A DNA stretch of 64,000 nt, taken from the NCBI RefSeq assembly GCF_019649055.1, contig NW_026570391.1, positions 124,001 through 188,000 on the forward strand, in the 5' to 3' direction. The notes under the pieces are model-generated. The model saw only the letters and a program-made list of their open reading frames with translations. It was not told the DNA's origin and did no database searches. This document shows positions 56,651 to 64,000 of the stretch, in pieces. The position numbers and the translations under genes were made by a program. Source of the stretch: Paramacrobiotus metropolitanus. Lineage: Eukaryota > Tardigrada > Eutardigrada > Parachela > Macrobiotidae. Each line of letters begins with the position of its first letter. The first letter of the stretch is position 1.

Positions 56651-56654
56651 TACT

Positions 56655-56745
56655 TTTTTATATCGTTGAATGCCATTGTGTAGCCGAATAATTTGTACTT
56701 TAAGTATACATGGACGTGAAAACCGTGTGAGAGCTCAGCGCATAT
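56655..56745 (-). repeat. dispersed repeat DR1, short diverged fragment
   Basis: Reverse-strand remnants of the CACGTCCATGTATAC and ACAATGGCATTC part of the family are recognisable. The central CGGATGTTGCGCGC is absent. Confidence 0.35.
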
Positions 56746-56844
56746 TTGTACGAGTAATGTGTAGCTGCGGCAATGAGTTTTTGCTGTGTAGCTGCCCTGT
56801 GCCACTGTATTATATAAGTAAGTATTCTATCGGTATCTGTAGAC

Positions 56845-56960
56845 TGCATGTGCTACATGTACTGTACTTGTACTTGTATATGTACATGTACGTGTACATA
56901 TACATGTGCATGTGCATGTACTGTACATGTACATGTACTACATGTACTGCATGTTGTACA
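56845..56960. repeat. TGTACATG palindromic microsatellite
   Basis: A run of TGTACATG, TACATGTAC and GTGCATG words, self-complementary at many points. It produces frames of alternating CTC and YMY residues on both strands that are not coding. Confidence 0.85.
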
Positions 56961-57308
56961 GAATATATTACGGATAGATGACAAACACCGTTGGGCATTA
57001 ATTTTAATGTTTAATGACAAAATCACTCCTCTTTAGACTGAAGATAATTACAAGGGAGAAAAGTTCATCTTTTCTAATATTTGAATTATCTCGCTAGTTC
57101 ACAACAAGCCTCACGTGCACAGTACGTACATTATCACTCTCAGGCAAGCGAACAAGTCAAATGTTGAGAAGCGAATATCGCTGACGTCACGCCGACAACC
57201 GGCATGGCCGGTAAAATGAAGCAGGGTAACAGAATGGATTAGATTACGCAACCTGCACACTACAAGTGTGACCGGTCAGACTGTGTCAGCGGCAGACGTT
57301 CGCACAGC

Positions 57309-57661
57309 TCATTTCTTGGCGCAGCACATGACGCCGTTGGTGTGCTTCTTGATGTTGATCTGCTTGAACTGGGCCAGGTCGACAATGTCCGGCTCGTCCC
57401 AGTTGTGGATGTCGATCTCGCCGACGACGCACTTGAAGGCGCCGGCCGGTTTGGGACAGTCGCCGGCGCTCTTGCACGTCAGCTCCTTCTTCACCCAGCG
57501 CAGCGCCGTCTTGCGCAGACTGCCCGGCCCGGCGGTTCCTTGTTCTTGAAGGAGGGGTTGACCTGCGTGTCGATCTTGATCTTCTGGCATTTCTGCGCCG
57601 CTTCCACCGCCACAACGGCCAGCACGACGACGCAGAGAGCGGCAGCAAGGAAGCGGTTCAT
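57309..57661 (-). CDS. small secreted six-cysteine protein, paralogue 3, apparent frameshift
   Basis: It starts MNRFLAAALCVVVLAVVAVE (signal peptide) and continues KCQKIKIDTQVNPSFKNKEP. Near 57521-57535 it carries five extra bases (CCGGGCCGGG), shifting the frame. The remainder is intact in the other frame: SLRKTALRWVKKELTC, SAGDCPKPAGAFKC, HNWDEPDIVDLAQF, ending GVMCCAKK. All six cysteines are present. One additional C in the CC run would restore the frame and give a two-residue insertion, so this may be a real gene with an undercalled homopolymer. The protein family and function are unknown. Confidence 0.7.
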
Positions 57662-57747
57662 CGTAACGGTTCTAGGGAAAATAGTAAATTAATTTTCAGG
57701 CTAGTTAAAGACGGCTTAGCTTGAATTTATCTGCCGGGAAATGCAGA

Positions 57748-57757
57748 GTTGTTATAC
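57748..57757 (-). promoter_or_regulatory. TATA-like box of six-cysteine paralogue 3
   Basis: GTATAACAAC on the minus strand, 87 bp upstream of the ATG, is followed by TCTGCATTTCCCGGCAG and preceded by GTCAAAACAG. It is the same layout as the other two promoters, with one change in the TATA word. Confidence 0.6.
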
Positions 57758-57769
57758 GATATAAAAAAC

Positions 57770-58270
57770 TGTTTTGACACCATGCACACCGCTGTAAGCG
57801 GTTGGCAGTGCGTGCGCTGGGTTTCACCAACAAGTCAACCAACATCCGGTCGGAATAACCGATAAGGGTCATCAACAACAAATAAGTCACTGCTTCGCTC
57901 CGGCGAAAACTGTAGCGCTGGGTCTGTGGCAGAACCGGCTAGCCTGAATTGTTGTTTAGGACGCTAAACGCTACAAACACACAGTTGGGTATTTTACTGT
58001 AGCCAGTCAGCTAATTACATCAACAGAAACTTTCTTGTTTTTTGGTTTCTCTGATGTGTTGCCACTGTTCTTACAAAACAGCAAAACAATCAAGTTACGA
58101 TTTGCCCGAGCGGATTTGGAAAGAAATTGTACAGTTTCTGTGATTCTATCCATCGGCTAATGACCAGCTCAATTCGTCATGCTTCTAATAAGAAAAATAT
58201 TATACACACACAGAAAAAGCATATACGTTAAGCTGCTATTAAGGGAAGTGACCCGGTACATATGGTACGG
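57770..58270. other. no gene supported
   Basis: Intergenic. Nothing recognisable apart from the promoter above. Confidence 0.4.
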
Positions 58271-58276
58271 ACTTAC

Positions 58277-58525
58277 GGCTACGCGACAGGTCGTCGCGGG
58301 ACATTTGGTTTTACGGACATTTCGTTTAAGGACATCCAGTTTTTGTGGCAAATAGTCATATGACAGTTCGTTGCCATATACCAGTCGATAATTTTTCGAC
58401 AACCCAAGAGTCGCGCGATCAAATGTGCCACAACAAAACGGCCACAAAACGAGTTGTCCCAAAACACATTGGCCGCTGCGACGAAAAACGTGTGGCGAAA
58501 TGTCCCACGACGAAATGTCCCGCTG
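58277..58525. mobile_element. short foldback-like element related to 27.15-28.17 kb
   Basis: It starts GGCTACGCGACAGGTCG, then CGCGGGACATTTGG and GGACATTTCG repeats. It ends in the reverse orientation with CGAAATGTCCCACGACG and AAATGTCCCGC. At about 250 bp it lacks the long middle part of the 1-kb relative. It is followed by a short (AT)n run. Confidence 0.6.
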
Positions 58526-58633
58526 AAAATATATATATATATATTTATTAAATTGGTGCTTTTTATAAAATTCATATTTTTCTACATATCAACGCAGTAC
58601 GCATACAAGTTTTAAATACGAAACACTAGGTAA

Positions 58634-58708
58634 CTAGCAAATCAAAAACAAACCATCGAGCTGATGCTGCTTCTCGACCGTTCCTAATACACAAGCAGCA
58701 TTACCACG

Positions 58709-58712
<4 letters not shown>
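58634..58712 (-). mobile_element. retroelement 3'-end scrap
   Basis: The minus strand reads KRGNAACVLGTVEKQHQL, which matches the end of the retroelement domain at 53.6 kb (QRGNAASVLGTMEGAEKL). The copy is cut off at its 5' side by a (TA)n tract (58711-58770), so it is a severely truncated insertion or a decayed remnant. Confidence 0.5.
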
Positions 58713-58768
<56 letters not shown>

Positions 58769-58770
58769 CT
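58711..58770. repeat. (TA)n microsatellite
   Basis: About 58 bp of TA dinucleotide with one ACA interruption, abutting the retroelement scrap. Confidence 0.95.
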
Positions 58771-58779
58771 GCATATATA

Positions 58780-60410
58780 CATATTCAGCAGGATACACGA
58801 AAAGTACGTGGAGTATACTGTGGGATACAGTGGAATACTGTGGATTTCGAAGGCGATCCTCATGCACATATTTATTTTACAAAAGTGTAAATACTGTTCA
58901 AGTGAACATTCTTTTTTGCCTGCGTATCCGATCCTACAGTATTCGGCCTCGCGGTGTCTTTCGTGTATTCTTATTGTATACCGTTAATGTTCTTAGGTTT
59001 CTGTATTTTTTCTTATTTTTTTCTTGTTTTCTTAGGTTTATTGGGATACAAGTATTGTTTATTGGTTTATTGGGATTATGTAGGATACATAAAGGGTAAT
59101 GCAGACTGCAGAGATATGATAGGATACCGCATTGAACTATAAAAGAGGTACGTCAGCAAATTCTTGTGGAATACATGAGGGACACGGCTAGATACAGGGG
59201 ATACAAGTAAAACAACATATGCCTAGAAAAATTTATGGTGTACAAAGTCGTCCATATCTATGTGCTGGACGCAGTGTAGTGGCAATCGTTCATAGCACAA
59301 CTTTGGCGCTGATTATAAAAACGTGCTATCTGTAGCTTTACGATAGAAATTACGGGACAAACTGGTACAGCTGTGTGCAAGTCGGATCGCATCGGTTCAG
59401 AATGCCGTTGAAAGAGAAGGGAGACCGCACCGGAAACGGCCGATCCACTGATTTAAGCAATAAATATAAAGCCGGCCGGGACGTCCCGGCTTTCCCTCGT
59501 TAGTACATAAATGGAGACCGGGGAATTTAAGCGCGTTCTACTGCGTTTCTCAAGCAGCGCTTTTGGTTAGTCTTGTTGTTGTTAAAGGAAATGCTATGGC
59601 TGTTTAGAGTACGTTTCCTTTTCACCCGAGAGAGGACAGAGACTTTGGTTGTTCTTTCAGTGTTTAATATTTTTGCTGTCAAGTAGTGTACCAGCGCTAC
59701 CATTTTTTGTAATTTAGGAGATTATTGCCAATAAATTATACGGTGTAACTCCGGTGTAAGTAAGTAGCTTGGTCATAATAAACAACGTTGTCAGTAAATC
59801 GCTTCTGATGTTCGTACAAACTAAAAATACTTGCATCATGTATTGAGCAGCAAAATTACAATAAAGAAACGGCAACGTTGGCGATCATTGAATCACGTTT
59901 CCAGATCACGCTAGCCGCAAAATGTGATCTAACTTGTAAGTAGCGCCTCCGCGGATTAACAGCGCATACGCCGCATACGAAGTACAATCGATAAACATTC
60001 AAAAATCTGGGGTTATAGCTTATTCGTACGGCTTACTGCTAACTTGTAAAGAGTAATTACAACTATGATTTCTAACTGCTAATTTGCATTTGGATTGTAG
60101 AGATATACAGATATGTGCAGTATTAAAGCAATATAACGGGTGTATTATACTACAATACAACCAAAATTACTCGAGTAGGTATACAAATCCTATTATGTAC
60201 ATAAGTAATATTTCCTTTACCGGAAGTGATTTCGTTGATACGTATTTATATCAGATGGGCTTTATTTAGTCATCATATCAAATCAACGTTATTATTGTAC
60301 AGATTATAACACAACTGCAGCATCGAAAATCAGTAATGCGTAGAGATAACTAATATAATTTTCAGCATTAAGTAAAATTCAGCATAAATAATAAAACAGC
60401 TTCAGGACAT
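58780..60410. other. intergenic, no gene supported
   Basis: AT-rich region with scattered GGATAC words. A small GC-rich hairpin lies at about 59470-59495 (AAAGCCGG..CCGGCTTT). No coding region could be supported. Confidence 0.45.
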
Positions 60411-60411
60411 C

Positions 60412-60990
60412 TTAGCAGTGTTTGGCCTGCTCAGCGGGGACACTCGACGAACTGCCTTCGTTGTGGTGCTCCGGTATGGGGCCGTTGACCATCCCCCGTC
60501 CCGGCCCCTCCGCCTCCGCCGGCGCCCCCTCCGCCTGCTCCGGCTGCAGATCGAAGCTGACCGTACTGCGGCACGCCACCACGTTGGGCCGACGCCGCGG
60601 CGCCACCTGCTGGCTGCTGGAGCGCGAACGCGCCCGCCCCGCCGGCACCAGCATCTCCCGCACCATCTCCAGCGCCATCAGCCCCTCCCCGGCGTCCCCG
60701 CCCAGGCGGGCGGCGCCCCCGCTGACCAGCGACCACGTCCCGCGGGCGTAGCGGTGCAGCTCCCCGTCGCGGTTGATCCCGACGGCCTCCTCCAGGCGGC
60801 TGGCCACGATCTTCGTCAGCCGCACGCCCGGAACCTCCTCCCACGTGATATCCCCGCGGGGGCGGCGGTACACGCGCCCGGAGGATTTCACCAGCCACGC
60901 CGACAGGTCGCGCCCCACCGACACGCTGATGACGTCGTCGGGAGCGACGTGGGCGGACGGCGGTGGGTCCATTAGTTCCAGCGGGGCCAT
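60412..60990 (-). CDS. tectonin-like (beta-propeller) protein with low-complexity tail
   Basis: A single visible exon of 192 codons, with its ATG at 60990 (MAPLELMDPPPSAHV) and its stop at 60412. Residues about 18-90 contain two blade-like repeats: DVISVSVGRDLSAWLVKSSG, YRRPRGDITWEEVPG, then IVASRLEEAVGINRDGELHR, WSLV. This matches the pattern of tectonin/TECPR blades (hydrophobic strand, G.D..aW.., G.vyrr, W..V.G). The C-terminal half is rich in Ala, Glu, Arg, Ser and Gly and looks disordered. A full propeller needs about six blades, so this is either a short protein or part of a larger gene. No signal peptide is seen. Just upstream are nine AAAGGTCAC sites. The function is not known. Confidence 0.6.
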   Translation of the reverse strand: MAPLELMDPPPSAHVAPDDVISVSVGRDLSAWLVKSSGRVYRRPRGDITWEEVPGVRLTKIVASRLEEAVGINRDGELHRYARGTWSLVSGGAARLGGDAGEGLMALEMVREMLVPAGRARSRSSSQQVAPRRRPNVVACRSTVSFDLQPEQAEGAPAEAEGPGRGMVNGPIPEHHNEGSSSSVPAEQAKHC

Positions 60991-61015
60991 AATATATTCC
61001 GCATTGGAAACAGCA

Positions 61016-61437
61016 GCGATTACTTAATCAAACAGTAGTGCATAATTATAAAGGTCACAAAAACTATGCAGCTAATTAAACGCTGATATATAATGCAAAA
61101 GGTCACCATAAATCGAACCGCACTGGCTTAACAAAATCAAGAAAATAAAAACAAAAATCGGGAAAAACAATAAACTGGCGCTTAGTGCAAAAGGTCACGA
61201 CAAATCCACCAATAATAAAATCAAACGCGATTACTTAATCAAACAGTAGTGCATAATTATAAAGGTCACAAAAACTATGCAGCTAATTAAACGCTGATAT
61301 ATAATGCAAAAGGTCACCATAAATCGAACCGCACTGGCTTAACAAAATCAAGAAAATAAAAACAAAAATCGGGAAAAACAGTAAACTGGCGCTTAATGCA
61401 AAAGGTCACGACAAATCCACCAATAATAAAATCAAAA
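61016..61437. repeat. two tandem copies of a 211-bp unit
   Basis: 61016-61226 and 61227-61437 are almost identical (landmarks GCGATTACTTAATCAAACAG, CTATGCAGCTAATTAAACGC, CAAAAATCGGGAAAAACA). Each copy holds three AAAGGTCAC sites, so the duplication doubled the site number. Confidence 0.9.
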
Positions 61438-61666
61438 TAAAGTAAAATCAATAAAAATAAAATCGTAAAAATTTAATAAAATCAAAATAAAATCGTAAAA
61501 AAGTTAAAAATATAAAAATAAACATTGGCGCTTAATACAAAAGGTCACGTTTCTTAGTAAAAATTATGTAGAACGCCTAATTAAAACCGGCGTATAAGGA
61601 AAGGTCACGCGTTAATGAAATTATGGACACTTAATGAATATATCAACGTATAATGCAAAAGGTCAC
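61050..61666 (-). promoter_or_regulatory. cluster of nine AAAGGTCAC nuclear-receptor-type half-sites
   Basis: AAAGGTCAC occurs on the plus strand at 61050, 61098, 61190, 61261, 61309, 61401, 61540, 61601 and 61658, all in one orientation and 60-680 bp upstream of the tectonin-like ATG. AAAGGTCA is the monomeric response element of NR4A/HR38-type nuclear receptors, and AGGTCA is the generic half-site. Six copies come from the 211-bp duplication, but three lie outside it in non-duplicated sequence, so the motif was not simply copied. A regulatory role is an inference. Confidence 0.55.
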
Positions 61667-61669
61667 CGC

Positions 61670-62370
61670 GGCTTTAATCAGACTGCAGACAGATGATCGA
61701 ACAGAGAATCAAATTGTGTAACACAAAATCTTCAATGAGCCAACGCGTGCACAATCCGCGGAATAAGCCGCACGTGAGCGTTAACCGGAAATGCTGGCGG
61801 TACTAGCAGCCAATCGATCTGATAGGAGAAACTTAGTGCGGCATCAAGTGATCAAGTTGGCGGAGGTGCGCAGCGTGTCTTATACATATGTTTCCGCGGC
61901 ACAAATGGCATCACGCGAGCGCTGTCGGATGAAGGAAGGGGATTACACGAAAGCGGGATGAGCGGCGCAATTACGCCGCCGCGACAACACTCATTTTGCG
62001 CCCAAAGCGGCTTCCCGCATCCGGCTGCCAGCTGCTGGCGCACTCAGCGCCGCGTGTACATCGCCTATTCAGCGCCGGGAAAAACAGTAATCAACGCCGG
62101 ATTTACGGGCCGCAGGACGCTGCCATTGCAATTACACGGCCTATTTTGATCCGTTGTTATTGCCGCTGCATATTCAATTACTGTTTTTCTTAGGATTTCT
62201 ATAGAACAGATAATGGTCGGGTAATTATGCGGTGCTTGTTCCCGTTATATAGTCGCCGCCACGAGAAAAACAAGAGAAATTTCTCATAATATTACAATTC
62301 CGCCGATTTTATTTCCGATCAATTTTAATTACTGTTTTCTTCGATTGTGATTTTTGTTCGCAGTCGCTAC
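61670..62370. other. no gene supported
   Basis: Intergenic. Short forward and reverse frames around 61.9-62.2 kb have no domains. Confidence 0.4.
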
Positions 62371-62374
62371 CTTT

Positions 62375-62860
62375 GCAGCTTCATTCCTGTCCTTTAATTT
62401 TTTTATTTTGCTCGATAATATTTTAATCTTAATGATTATTTTTGCCGATTTTAATTTTATCCGTTTCAATTCCTGTCGTTTAATTTTTTATTGTGGTCGA
62501 AAGTATTTTCGCCTTACTGCTTATTTTTGTCGATTTAAATTTAATTTTTATTTTTATCAAATAAATTTTCATTTTGTCGATTTTATTTTTTATTTATGTG
62601 GTTTCTATTTTGGCAATTTCGTTTTTTGCCAATTAATTTTTTATGTGCTGTCAAGTTTCTTTTTATTTTGTCAAATTTGTTTTTGCTGTGGATTTGTTTT
62701 TTATTTGTATCAAATAAATTTTCATTTTTATTTGTGTAGTTTTTTATTTTGGCAGTTTCGTTTTTTGCCGATTAATTTTTTCTGTCGACTTTCTTTTTAT
62801 TTTGTCAATTTTATTTTTTTTTGCTGTGGATTTTGTTTTTATTTGATCGATTTCGTGAGG
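62375..62860 (+). repeat. T-rich degenerate minisatellite with a 153-bp duplication
   Basis: A long run of TTTTATTTTGTCGATTTTA-type words. ATCAAATAAATTTTCATTT at about 62556 recurs at about 62709, and CTGTGGATTTGTTTTT near 62687 recurs near 62825. The 174-codon frame across it consists almost only of F, I, L, Y and C and is not considered coding. Confidence 0.8.
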
Positions 62861-63286
62861 CTCACAGTGAACGCTTAATCAGAGGTAAAGAAAGTGCTAA
62901 CGCGCAGAAGCGGAAGGAAGTTATTCCGCTGCCGAAACTCAGTCACAGCCGGTTAAACACCCGAACGCCGGATAATACAGCCGACCACTTCAGCTCGCGC
63001 GAATGCAAATTAAACGCACTAGTTGTTTATATAAATCCTGGCTGCATTGCCTTTTCCGCTCAGGGGCGCGTTCAAGGGGCGACAACTGCCGTTGGCCGCG
63101 TGCGACCATTGTTGCCGGTTAATTTTACATAATCTACTTCATCCAACGGCCGACGTAACCAGCCACACCAGACTGCTATAAAAACGTGTCCGCCTAAACT
63201 TAAAAATTATTTTAAAAATTTCCGAGAATTTTTCCGAGAATTTATTTTTAATTTTTTACAATTTTTTTACAATTTTGCCGGTTAGA

Positions 63287-63631
63287 ATGAAGGTCATTTT
63301 CTTACTGTGTTTTGTGGGCGTGGCGTTGGCCCAGAAGCAGTACGTGTGGGATCTGCTGAAACCGGCGCTGAACGCGGCGGAAGTGCAGGCTATTTTGGCT
63401 AACCGCGACGCCGGCCAGTTTCCTATGTATGCGACAATCCCGGAGACCCGGTTCAGCTGTACGTCGAAGAAGCAGGCGGGCTTCTACGCCGACCCGGAGG
63501 CGCAGTGTCAGGTCTTCCACCGCTGCGATATCAACGGCAACCAGACCAGCTATTTGTGTCTGAACAGCACGTTGTTCAACCAGGTCACGCTTGTCTGCGA
63601 TTATTTCTTCAACGTCGACTGCCAACGGTAA
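63287..63631 (+). CDS. secreted CBM14 chitin-binding protein (5' part or whole gene)
   Basis: It starts MKVIFLLCFVGVALA, a signal peptide, at the first ATG (63287). After a linker (QKQYVWDLLKPALNAAE) comes one CBM14 (peritrophin-A) domain with six cysteines at about residues 54-112: FSCTSKKQAGFY, QCQVFHRCDINGNQ, SYLCLNSTLFNQVTLVCDYF, VDCQ. NGNQTSY and LNSTLF add N-glycosylation sites. It should bind chitin in cuticle or peritrophic material. The frame stops at TAA (63629-63631), but CAACG|GTAAGT just before is a near-perfect donor, and related arthropod proteins continue after VDC. The gene may therefore extend beyond the window. A related, frameshifted copy lies at 52.3 kb. Confidence 0.82.
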   Translation: MKVIFLLCFVGVALAQKQYVWDLLKPALNAAEVQAILANRDAGQFPMYATIPETRFSCTSKKQAGFYADPEAQCQVFHRCDINGNQTSYLCLNSTLFNQVTLVCDYFFNVDCQR

Positions 63632-63689
63632 GTAGAATGCAGCCCGGCCTAAGTAAAGGTCATTCCATAAAGGGCTTATATCCAAACAG

Positions 63690-63695
63690 AATAAA
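63690..63695 (+). promoter_or_regulatory. AATAAA, possible polyadenylation signal
   Basis: It lies 59 bases after the TAA of the CBM14 frame. If the GTAAGT at 63629 is not used as a donor, this would end the transcript; if it is used, this signal is intronic. Confidence 0.35.
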
Positions 63696-63699
63696 TTCA

Positions 63700-64000
63700 T
63701 AAATTATATTTGCCTGAATAAAATTCAGATAAATAAAATCTATGAACTGTGCTATAAGGATTTATTATGCAATGCTGGATTTTATCTTGGCATGTTTATT
63801 TTATATTTAGTACATTTTATTAAATATATGCGGTACATCATTAATAAAAATATATTTTTTTTGCATTTTTTTTATTTTTATATTTATATTAAACATACAC
63901 TCCTACAGATAAATCCAAATGACATTAAAGTAATGGCTGTTTGTGAATTTGTACTGTTTACACTTGCTGTTTATTACTGAAATTTATATATGTTATTATT
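63700..64000. other. AT-rich right edge, no gene seen
   Basis: Very AT-rich sequence, possibly intron of the CBM14 gene. No acceptor with a following coding frame was found before the window ends. Confidence 0.4.

Noticed and set aside
59470-59495. Bacterial-style intrinsic terminator
   Set aside because: The GC-rich hairpin is followed by TCCCTCG, not a T run, and the window is eukaryotic.
62354-62878. 174-codon hydrophobic frame that could look like a multi-pass membrane protein
   Set aside because: The DNA is a T-rich minisatellite and the residues simply reflect TTT, TTA and ATT codons; no other evidence of a gene.

Overview
This window is eukaryotic, most likely from a small-genome ecdysozoan animal; a tardigrade is my best guess, but it is only a guess. 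The evidence is compact spliced genes with GT-AG introns as short as 53-58 bp, AATAAA signals close to stop codons, a class A GPCR with an NRY motif, a single-domain CBM14 chitin-binding protein and a UDP-glycosyltransferase with a plant-like signature. No tRNA, rRNA, bacterial operon or CRISPR array was seen.

Layout. Positions 1-200 may hold the edge of a coding exon on the minus strand. About 1.59-23.33 kb is one uninterrupted satellite array. Its monomer is about 60 bp and ends in a perfect palindrome centred on ATCGAT. Four monomer types (60+60+120 bp between palindromes) form a roughly 240-bp higher-order unit, and larger blocks of about 1.36, 1.60 and 2.15 kb have been re-duplicated inside the array. 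The array edges are more diverged than its centre. From 23.3 to 29.8 kb there are only non-autonomous mobile elements: an 805-bp hAT-type element with an 8-bp target duplication, a foldback-like element, and fragments of a dispersed repeat family.

The gene-bearing part is 30-64 kb. It contains a three-member family of small secreted six-cysteine proteins (30.0 kb +, 55.0 kb -, 57.3 kb -) that share promoter and 3' flank; a two-exon UDP-glycosyltransferase (31.07-32.54 kb, -); a four-exon rhodopsin-family receptor related to melatonin/moody receptors (39.16-43.28 kb, -); a three-exon ATP-grasp protein resembling D-Ala-D-Ala ligase (46.23-48.80 kb, +); two chitin-binding (CBM14) genes or fragments (52.3 and 63.3 kb, +); and a tectonin-like beta-propeller protein (60.4-61.0 kb, -) preceded by nine copies of AAAGGTCAC. 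Between them lie a second hAT-type element (34.2 kb), a retroelement C-terminal fragment bounded by 72-bp hairpin repeats (53.4-54.2 kb), pentanucleotide microsatellites and a diverged 450-bp segmental duplication.

The genes do not form an obvious pathway. Several (GPCR, ATP-grasp, two of the six-cysteine genes, one CBM14 exon) need a single-base frame correction, in most cases inside a short homopolymer run. This suggests residual assembly error at least as much as pseudogenisation. The most unusual features are the palindromic 60-bp satellite, the nuclear-receptor half-site cluster at 61 kb, the ATP-grasp exon flanked by complementary decamer arrays, and the repeat-bounded retroelement fragment.
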